Shown here piece after piece: positions 58,007 to 64,000 of a DNA stretch of 64,000 nt. The DNA is from CAVTPD01 sp963736575 (GTDB taxonomy: Bacteria; Bacteroidota; Bacteroidia; Cytophagales; JAAEPT01), in the NCBI GenBank assembly GCA_963736575.1, contig CAVTPD010000001.1, positions 1,674,001-1,738,000 of the forward strand, written 5' to 3'. Under the pieces are notes generated by a model, which saw only the letters and a list, made by a program, of their open reading frames with translations, was not told the origin of the DNA and did not search any database. The stretch's first letter is position 1, and every line of letters begins with the position of its first letter. The position numbers were made by a program, and so were the translations under genes.

Positions 58007-59275
58007 CTACGCTTCGTCTTCTTCCTCCTCTTCAAAACCGGGTAATTCTAAGGCTTTTACCGATTGTACCGCACTACCTGCAATCCCCCTAACCGAACCG
58101 TACATATCTATGGTATTGGTAATTACTTTTTCAATCTGCTTTTCACGTTGCTTCCAGATGCGTTGCATAGATCGTTTTTCACTCTCTAAATCGCTTTTCA
58201 TTTGGGAGAAGCCTTCAACAATGGCTTCTACTTGCATTTTAAAGGTGGGTGACGTAAGGTAATCGTAAAGCATGTGCATCTTATCCCCTTTACCTTCTTG
58301 AGACGCTACAGCACTGTTTATTTGAATAATAGATTCTCTTAATACCGAACACAGTCCTTTAAACTCTTCATAAGTACAAATCCATACGCCTTCATACATT
58401 CCCATTCTGTCCATGGTTTGTGGCATTACATCGGTAACCAAAACGCCAATATTTGCGCCTTTGTCACGGATATCCGCTTTAAACTTCTCTATCCAAGACG
58501 GTTGAAATTCTTTCGTTCGTTTACTTTCGTAATAAATAGACCCACAATTCTGCAAGGTTCTAGTATTAATTATTTGAATGCAATCGCCCCCACGTGCGCC
58601 CTTTTTAATTTCTTCAATAGAGTCTAAGGGGAAATGGCTGGCCAACCATTCTTCAATGGCTAATTCCTGAACTTCGCCTTGTAACTGCATAGAACCTTGC
58701 TCCTGCTTACGTTTCATTTCTTCGGTAAGCTTCTTTTGGTCTTCCAGTTGTTTTTGTAGCTCTCTAAACTTTAACTCATTACGGTCTTCTTCCGAGCGTC
58801 TTATTTTATCTTTTTCTGCCGAAATCATTTCATTCAGCTTCTTTTGGGCTTCTGCTTCGGCAACTTCTTTCAGTTCCGATTTTTCTCGTTTTAGTTTTTC
58901 TACTTCGGCACGGGTTCGGTTCAGTTCTTTTATCTGTTCCGATTTCTCGTTTAATTCTTGCTGAAGTTGTTTAAACTGTTCGTCGGACTCTTCTCTTAAC
59001 TTCAGTTTTAATTTACTTTCTATCTGGCTTTTTTCTTCTTTTAATTTAGCCTCTAGTCGTTCTTTAAAAAGTTCGTTTTCTTTTCTTTTTCGATCTTCAA
59101 AATCTTCTTTAGCTTGGTTCAGTTTATTGAATTCGGCGTCGTATTTTTTTCTTTCCTGAAGCAATTGTTCGCTGTACTTTTTCTTAATCTCATCTTCTAA
59201 CTGATGTGATAAAATATCATTTACATCAATTTGAGTGTTGCAATTAGGACAAGTTATTTGATTGGAATTCTTCAT
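58007..59275 (-). CDS. DUF2130 family coiled-coil protein
   Basis: A 422-residue DUF2130 protein. It starts ITCPNCNTQIDVNDILSHQLEDEI with a CxxC pair, then a long charged coiled coil (about 25-205), then the conserved DUF2130 core: ALE-like EWLASHFPLDSIEEIKKGARGGDCIQII, IYYESKRTKEFQPSWIEKFKADIRDKGANIGVLVTD. The core resembles a restriction-endonuclease-like fold (ESKRT after D in GGDC), an inference from the D...ExK pattern. It is convergent with the HAD gene and has no clear operon partner. Confidence 0.88.
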   Translation of the reverse strand: MKNSNQITCPNCNTQIDVNDILSHQLEDEIKKKYSEQLLQERKKYDAEFNKLNQAKEDFEDRKRKENELFKERLEAKLKEEKSQIESKLKLKLREESDEQFKQLQQELNEKSEQIKELNRTRAEVEKLKREKSELKEVAEAEAQKKLNEMISAEKDKIRRSEEDRNELKFRELQKQLEDQKKLTEEMKRKQEQGSMQLQGEVQELAIEEWLASHFPLDSIEEIKKGARGGDCIQIINTRTLQNCGSIYYESKRTKEFQPSWIEKFKADIRDKGANIGVLVTDVMPQTMDRMGMYEGVWICTYEEFKGLCSVLRESIIQINSAVASQEGKGDKMHMLYDYLTSPTFKMQVEAIVEGFSQMKSDLESEKRSMQRIWKQREKQIEKVITNTIDMYGSVRGIAGSAVQSVKALELPGFEEEEEDEA

Positions 59276-59369
59276 GAGTGATGCGTTTCTGAACCAATAA
59301 TAAAAGTATTATTAATTTTTGTTGCGTAGAAATTAAAGAGACATGGTTTATGCACAAATTACTGGCAAC

Positions 59370-59406
59370 AAAAAGACCGTACTTTTTTAAAGGTACGGTC
59401 TTTTTT
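59370..59406 (-). terminator. Terminator after the second HPF-like gene
   Basis: AAAAAGACCGTAC and GTACGGTCTTTTT are perfect complements around a 10-nt loop (59383-59392). The T-run on the minus strand shows it ends the HPF/HepT-like transcript, 28 bp past the stop codon. Confidence 0.85.
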
Positions 59407-59433
59407 GAATGACTTATTTGTTTTAGGCCAATA

Positions 59434-59763
59434 CTATGGTTTTTCTACCCGCTCTTGGCGTCTGTTTTTATGCTTTTCTTTTAAATCTCTAAGATTACTT
59501 TTTAACTGATCGTGCAATTGTTGTGCTGCCGATATTACAGAATCTGCCGACTTACTCATGTGAACAGTTGGTTGATTGGGTATAAAAACATTAATGCTTA
59601 CTTCATTTTCGCTGCCCGATATTTCTGGTTGGGATTTAATTTTTATATCAGCACTGATTATGCTATCATTATAGCGGCTAATATTCTGAAAAATGTCATC
59701 AACAGATTTAATTAAATCTTGACTTGCGTTAAAGTTTACGGGTTCAATTGTGATTTTTACCAT
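59434..59763 (-). CDS. HPF/RaiA-family ribosome hibernation-like protein, paralog 2
   Basis: A 109-residue protein with the same fold and clear similarity to the copy at 44655: both begin with VEPVNFN-SQ and share KYND/RYND, NADV/ADIK and the HKDKHKDNR/LKEKHKNRR tail. These factors silence ribosomes in slow growth. It lies 12 bp downstream of a HepT-like gene and shares its transcript, unlike the other copy, so the two may be regulated differently. Confidence 0.85.
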   Translation of the reverse strand: MVKITIEPVNFNASQDLIKSVDDIFQNISRYNDSIISADIKIKSQPEISGSENEVSINVFIPNQPTVHMSKSADSVISAAQQLHDQLKSNLRDLKEKHKNRRQERVEKP

Positions 59764-59775
59764 ATATAATTGGGT

Positions 59776-60141
59776 TTATAGTTCCTGTTCTTCTATTAAT
59801 TTATATTCCTTAGAGTTTCTAATATCGTCTTCCATGGTAGGAAAATCGTGTTGAATAATTGTAAATACTCCATGGTGATCTATTTCAGCCTCTTGGTTGT
59901 ATCTAGCATTTCTGAAAGCAGATAGCACCGAAATATCAAATCCTATATCTAATGGTTCATTTCTGGCATTTTCAATTTCATAGGCAATTTCACCTATCTC
60001 TTGTAAATGAGAATAAACCTCTTCTTTTATCTGTTCCTCTCTAGTGAATTCATCGTAATTTATTGAATCCGTTAACGCTCTTACTGAAAAGATGTTGTCT
60101 ATTATATAAGAGAGATGTTGTTGTAATTCTTCTTTTCCCAT
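59776..60141 (-). CDS. HepT/DUF86-like HEPN protein with degenerate motif
   Basis: A 121-residue, all-helical acidic protein. Its pattern resembles HepT (DUF86) toxins: LSYIIDNIFSVRALTDSINYDEFTREEQIKEEVYSHLQEIGEIAYEI (IGE as in GEA) and LSAFRNARYNQEAEIDHHGVFTIIQHDFPTMEDDI. In HepT the second segment carries the RNx3H ribonuclease motif; here the His position is Asn, so activity is doubtful. No MntA nucleotidyltransferase antitoxin is adjacent. It precedes the second HPF gene by 12 bp. An unrelated helical protein is possible. Confidence 0.5.
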   Translation of the reverse strand: MGKEELQQHLSYIIDNIFSVRALTDSINYDEFTREEQIKEEVYSHLQEIGEIAYEIENARNEPLDIGFDISVLSAFRNARYNQEAEIDHHGVFTIIQHDFPTMEDDIRNSKEYKLIEEQEL

Positions 60142-60272
60142 GACGTAATTAGTTTTTACTTCACTTTACATGAACGAAAAAATTGTACCAGTACTGTAAA
60201 CGATAATTGTGCCAGTTTAAGTAAATGATTTTGGGTATTTCAATACACACTTCAGAACCGAAAATCAACAAT

Positions 60273-60641
60273 TTATATGTTGTTTGTGTATTTCATAATA
60301 AGGCTAAGAAGTGTAGATCTATCAAAAGGTTTTTCTAAAAAATCATTTGCGCCGGCACTAAAAGCAGACAATTTCATTTCTTTATTTGCAGAAAAGAGTA
60401 CTATAGGTACCGAATCTATATTTGAGTTTGATTTTATAGATTTACAAACGTCTCTACCGTCAACCCCAGACATCCAGATATCTAATAAAATGAAATCATA
60501 GCTTTCTTTCTGAAGCTTGTCTTCAATCTGATGAATAGACCTGCATGTGGTAACATTATAACCAGCCATTTCTAGAATAAGCTTTGTTACTTCTAAAATA
60601 TCTGCATCATCATCTGCAATGAAAATTCTCTTCTGAGGCAT
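60273..60641 (-). CDS. Single-domain response regulator (receiver)
   Basis: A 122-residue CheY-like receiver without an output domain. Phosphorylation Asp is in FILLDIWMSGVDG; the acidic pair is IADDDADIL, Thr/Ser is IVLFSANKE and Lys is FLEKPFD. Its ATG overlaps the kinase stop (TAATG), so the two are translated together. As it has no DNA-binding domain, it must act on another protein or as a phosphate relay. Confidence 0.93.
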   Translation of the reverse strand: MPQKRIFIADDDADILEVTKLILEMAGYNVTTCRSIHQIEDKLQKESYDFILLDIWMSGVDGRDVCKSIKSNSNIDSVPIVLFSANKEMKLSAFSAGANDFLEKPFDRSTLLSLIMKYTNNI

Positions 60642-63277
60642 TAATTTTCCCTATTTAAAGGTATTTCAAAATAAAATGTTGATCCTTTTCCTTCTTCAGA
60701 CTCTAGCCAAATTCTTCCTTCCTCTTTTTTTATAATTTCAGATGAAATGTAAAGGCCAAGCCCTAACCCTGGGAAAGTATACAACTTGTTATCATTGGTT
60801 CTGTAAAACTGCTCAAATACCTTATTTTGTTTTTGAGTGTTAATCCCAATCCCAAAATCCTGAACACTTAATATCAAGGTATCGTTCTTAGTTTGTTCAG
60901 TTTTTACAATAATATCTGTTGGTTCTGGAGAATATTTTAGTGCATTAGAAATAAGGTTGGTAAGTACTTGTCTTATACGGCTTCTATCACTTTTAATAAG
61001 ACCTACCATGCCCAAATTAGGTACAATGTTATTCTTATGGCTTGTGGGTTGTAATTCTTCAACTACTTCATTAACTAATTCTTCAAAATCGAATTGAGAA
61101 TAATTAAATTCAATTTTGCCAGAATGCATCTTAGTAACGTCTAAAAGCTCACTAATTAGCTCATTAAGTCGGTTAATTTGTTTTTCAAGTTTTAGCATTA
61201 AGTCGGCCTTGGTGTTATCACCGGCTGTTCTTAACATAGATTCTAGTAACTGAGCATATGCTTTTATAGTAGTTACGGGTGTTTTAAGTTCGTGACTGGC
61301 AATGCCAATAAAATCATCCTTTTGTTTTTCAATATTTATTTGGCTAGTGATGTCTATAGCCATATTTAAAATGGCATAAACCTCTTTCTTTTCATTAAAA
61401 AGAGGTTTATAGGTAAAATTAAACCAAAAAGTTTTCAGTTTACCTTCTATAATTAAATCGGCTTGTTGCCTTTCGGTATGGTATGGAATTCCGCTTGTGT
61501 ACACTTCATCTAATAAGCCCAGAAAAGGTTGTCCTTCTAATTCTGGAACAGCCTTGGATAATTTGCTACCTATCACTGACTTATCTTTTCCCCATAAGTC
61601 TAACATAGCATCATTTGCTACATCAATTGTTAATTCCCGGCCTCTATATATAGCCGTTGCATAGGGAGCATCTAGAATTAAGCTTCTAAAGTGTTTTTCG
61701 CTGCTTTCTAGCTGTTGTTTTATTTTTACTTGTGATGATACTTCATTAGCAACAACCACAACGCCATTCACCTTATCATCGGCATTGGTTAACGGGGAAA
61801 ACACATAATTAAAATATAATTCATTTTCTATCCCTTCGCTCATGATTAAGGCTTTTTCACCGTAACCAAAGTAGGGTTTCCCTTGCCTGTAAACTAAATC
61901 TAAAAGCTGATGAAATTGTTGTTGGTTAATTTCAGGTAAAACCTTAAAAATACTTTTGGAAAGGCTTGAATGATCCCTTTTAATGTATTCTAACATTTTA
62001 GGGTTAGCCATGTCTAGTATAAAATCATCCCCTCTAAGAATCATTATAGCCATAGGAGATTGTTGTATTATCCTCCTAAAACGGTCTTCACTTTCGGCTA
62101 GTTGTTTAATTTGCTGTAACTCTGAACGTAAATCTTTAATAGTAACTCCGCGGGCAACAGGTTCGCCTGTTTGTTCATTTTTAATAACTACAAAGTTGGC
62201 TAGGCATGGTATTACTTCCTTTGTTTTTAAATGTTGCAAATAAATTGTTCCAGACCATTTACCAGATTCTTTAAGATGAGGTGTAATTTGTTCTTGCGAT
62301 TCTTGATAATGATACGGTGTAAAAAATTCTTTAATGTTAAACTTTGTAATGTCTTCTTCTAATTGTAAACCAACAAATTCTCTACCGTACTTGTTCATGT
62401 AAACAAATTTTCCGTTTAGGTCCGAAATAGCCATGTATTGAAGACTATTCTCTATTAGAGAAATCATTTGGCGCTTTTTATTAAAAACCCGAACCTGATC
62501 GGTTAGATTTTTAATAATTCCGGATAAACGAATGGGTTTGTTTTCTTTATTGAAATAAGCTCTACCAATAGAATGAACCCAATAGGTAACTTTACCTTCT
62601 TTGTTAACGGTTCTATATTTAGTGCTGTAAAGCTCTTTTTTATTAGGATCTATGGCTTGTAAAAACTGATTTCTTAAAACTTCTAAATCATCTGGATGAA
62701 TAAATTTTTCCAAATTAACATTGAGCTCAAGTTGTTCACTAGGTTCATTCTCATAACCAGTTAACTTTTTAGCTACGTTATCTAACCAAATTTTATTATT
62801 TACAATGTCTATATCAAAAGTTCCTATTTCCGAATCGTTTAAGGTTCTTTTATTAAATTCCTGAGCTTCTTTAAGTTGAAATCTTTTTTCTACTTGTTCA
62901 GTAACATCCACAAAAGTTTTCATAATACCCCAAACCTTACCTTCTGAATCTTTAATTGGCGTATAGGTAAGATTAAAAAAGTAAGCAATGTCTATTCCTT
63001 CTTTTGATGCAAATGAAATAGGGAATTCATTAAAAACACTTTTTTCACCCGATTTTAGGACATCTTCTAAAATAGATTCAAAATTATACGAATGATAATC
63101 TGGAAATACTTCCGTTAAAGTTTTACCAATTACAGAATGGTCTTTATTCCAAATATTTAATATGGCTTTGTTGGCAATTACCATTCTGAAATCAGGAACA
63201 GAATATAAACATACAGGTGTAGGAATCTCCTCTATTAATACTTTATAAACCTCTAAATTTCCATGAATATTTTGCAT
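60641..63277 (-). CDS. Multi-PAS sensor histidine kinase
   Basis: An 878-residue cytoplasmic kinase with no transmembrane helix. Five PAS domains precede the kinase: PAS1 (about 7-130) and PAS5 (about 530-650) share the PxxxxCLY/ATAIYR and VIANKAI/DVANDAM patterns, and the others lie between (about 140-270, 275-395, 400-525). The HisKA H-box is FIGIASHELKTPVTTIKAY; the ATPase has NLISNALKYSPEP (N), DFGIGI (G1) and GLGLGLYIS (G2). It senses something small in the cytosol. It is the first gene of a pair with the receiver at 60273. Confidence 0.95.
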   Translation of the reverse strand: MQNIHGNLEVYKVLIEEIPTPVCLYSVPDFRMVIANKAILNIWNKDHSVIGKTLTEVFPDYHSYNFESILEDVLKSGEKSVFNEFPISFASKEGIDIAYFFNLTYTPIKDSEGKVWGIMKTFVDVTEQVEKRFQLKEAQEFNKRTLNDSEIGTFDIDIVNNKIWLDNVAKKLTGYENEPSEQLELNVNLEKFIHPDDLEVLRNQFLQAIDPNKKELYSTKYRTVNKEGKVTYWVHSIGRAYFNKENKPIRLSGIIKNLTDQVRVFNKKRQMISLIENSLQYMAISDLNGKFVYMNKYGREFVGLQLEEDITKFNIKEFFTPYHYQESQEQITPHLKESGKWSGTIYLQHLKTKEVIPCLANFVVIKNEQTGEPVARGVTIKDLRSELQQIKQLAESEDRFRRIIQQSPMAIMILRGDDFILDMANPKMLEYIKRDHSSLSKSIFKVLPEINQQQFHQLLDLVYRQGKPYFGYGEKALIMSEGIENELYFNYVFSPLTNADDKVNGVVVVANEVSSQVKIKQQLESSEKHFRSLILDAPYATAIYRGRELTIDVANDAMLDLWGKDKSVIGSKLSKAVPELEGQPFLGLLDEVYTSGIPYHTERQQADLIIEGKLKTFWFNFTYKPLFNEKKEVYAILNMAIDITSQINIEKQKDDFIGIASHELKTPVTTIKAYAQLLESMLRTAGDNTKADLMLKLEKQINRLNELISELLDVTKMHSGKIEFNYSQFDFEELVNEVVEELQPTSHKNNIVPNLGMVGLIKSDRSRIRQVLTNLISNALKYSPEPTDIIVKTEQTKNDTLILSVQDFGIGINTQKQNKVFEQFYRTNDNKLYTFPGLGLGLYISSEIIKKEEGRIWLESEEGKGSTFYFEIPLNREN

Positions 63278-63378
63278 ACAACTATACCTTGAGGAACTTC
63301 AATTTTCTTAAGTAAGATTACAAATAAATTTGTTCGAAATATGAAATATATGTTATGAAAAGTCAAAAATTTAAGCAT

Positions 63379-63408
63379 AAAAAAAGAGCGCTTTACAAAA
63401 CGCTCTTT
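63379..63408 (-). terminator. Terminator after the aspartate kinase gene
   Basis: AAAGAGCG (63383-63390) and CGCTCTTT (63401-63408) with a 10-nt loop; on the minus strand a T-run follows. It ends the transcript of the gene at the right edge. Confidence 0.9.
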
Positions 63409-63427
63409 AACATAAAATTCATATAAT

Positions 63428-64000
63428 TTATTGTCTTAATATTAATCTTTTATACAATGCTTTATAAGCATCGTCTGCATGCGACTGTTGCACTCCTATA
63501 TGAAAACAGATCTGTGCAGGACTTTGATCTAACATTTCAATGTTGATATGGTTATCACACAAAACGCCCGTAGCATCTGCTAAAACTGAGGGATTATCTT
63601 TTATACCTAATCCAACGGGTGATAAGATTGAAATGTTGTACCGAATACCCATATTATCGGGTTGAAGCGTTTCTTCTATCTCGCTACGTAAATCATTAAT
63701 GTGTCCTTGTATATCATCTTGACTAACCACAATACTAATATCATCCTTGTCGGTTGGGTAATGATATGTGTTTATGCCGTATTTATTGAAAATAGTTAAC
63801 AAATCCTTTGTAAAACCAATGGTCTCACCTAATAAATCCTTCTCTAAATAGATAAAGGCCATGTTGTCTAAGCGCGCAATACCGGCTACATTTTCTTCAG
63901 GAACTCTTTCCGAAAGAATCATGGTGCCTTGAGCCGAAGGTTTGTTAGTATTTCTAATGTTAATAGGAATATTAGCCGATTTACATTTCATCATGGCATC
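63428..64000 (-). CDS. Aspartate kinase, C-terminal part, cut by window edge
   Basis: The last ~190 residues of an aspartate kinase, the first enzyme of the aspartate-derived amino-acid pathway (Lys, Thr, Met). The frame is open to base 64000 (DAMMKCKSANIPINIRNTNKPSAQGT). Two ACT domains follow: about 50-115 (IARLDNMAFIYLEKD, LLTIFNKYGINTYHYPTDKDDISIVV) and 120-185 (ISILSPVGLGIKDNPSVLADATGVLCDNHINIEMLDQSPAQICF). No homoserine dehydrogenase domain follows, so it is monofunctional. The catalytic half lies outside the window. Confidence 0.88.
   Translation of the reverse strand, partial: DAMMKCKSANIPINIRNTNKPSAQGTMILSERVPEENVAGIARLDNMAFIYLEKDLLGETIGFTKDLLTIFNKYGINTYHYPTDKDDISIVVSQDDIQGHINDLRSEIEETLQPDNMGIRYNISILSPVGLGIKDNPSVLADATGVLCDNHINIEMLDQSPAQICFHIGVQQSHADDAYKALYKRLILRQ

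Noticed and set aside
58007..59275. SMC-like ATPase because of the long coiled coil
   Set aside because: No Walker A motif is present; the C-terminal core matches DUF2130.

Overview
The window is AT-rich, densely coded DNA from a member of the Bacteroidota, most likely the Flavobacteriia or a close relative. Evidence: a giant secreted protein ending in a T9SS type B (gliding-motility, CHU_C-like) sorting domain; TAnnTTTG-like -7 promoter elements with few Shine-Dalgarno sites; and family choices typical of the phylum (bacterial GH3, QEGLA-motif protein, carboxynorspermidine decarboxylase, GreB-type factor, MalY/PatB lyase). No rRNA, tRNA or CRISPR array was seen.

Layout. 1-5260 is an accessory region: a chromate transporter cut by the left edge, a secreted Fe/Mn superoxide dismutase, a GNAT acetyltransferase, a membrane protein and a tyrosine recombinase, all on the minus strand. 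Structured inverted repeats separate them and resemble integron attC sites. 5366-12321 is ordinary housekeeping (FrnE/DsbA-like oxidoreductase, L,D-transpeptidase, SlyD, bestrophin-like channel, MalY/PatB lyase). 13405-20261 is a core minus-strand block: LysM protein, RseP, Dxr, GH3 and DnaA. 20514-23956 holds a patatin-barrel protein and NspC. 24046-32176 is one roughly 2,700-residue GH8/DUF11/PKD adhesin-like gene broken by about five single-base frameshifts.

32438-36631 carries a hotdog protein, a nitronate monooxygenase, a rhodanese-like protein lacking the catalytic Cys, a phosphoesterase, a HAD protein and GreB. 36926-43985 is a probable defence locus: a type IIG restriction-modification enzyme abutting a RloC/PrrC-like AAA_13 ATPase, then a HEPN-motif protein and an unknown zinc-finger protein. 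44160-46650 is repeat-rich: dispersed hairpins, an HPF-family gene, and a RAYT transposase inside an array of GTAG-preceded REP palindromes.

46694-57964 holds metabolic and redox genes, including a three-gene operon (QEGLA metallopeptidase-like protein, ATP-grasp ligase, aspartoacylase-like protein) that looks like an uncharacterised pathway. 58007-64000 holds a DUF2130 protein, a second HPF paralog next to a degenerate HepT-like protein, a multi-PAS histidine kinase with its receiver, and the C-terminal part of an aspartate kinase cut by the right edge.

Best candidates for something undescribed: the integron-like cassette system (1-4809), the restriction/anticodon-nuclease/HEPN locus (36926-43985), and the ATP-grasp/QEGLA/aspartoacylase operon (48303-52134). 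These functions are inferred from motifs and gene order read by eye; no database search was run.
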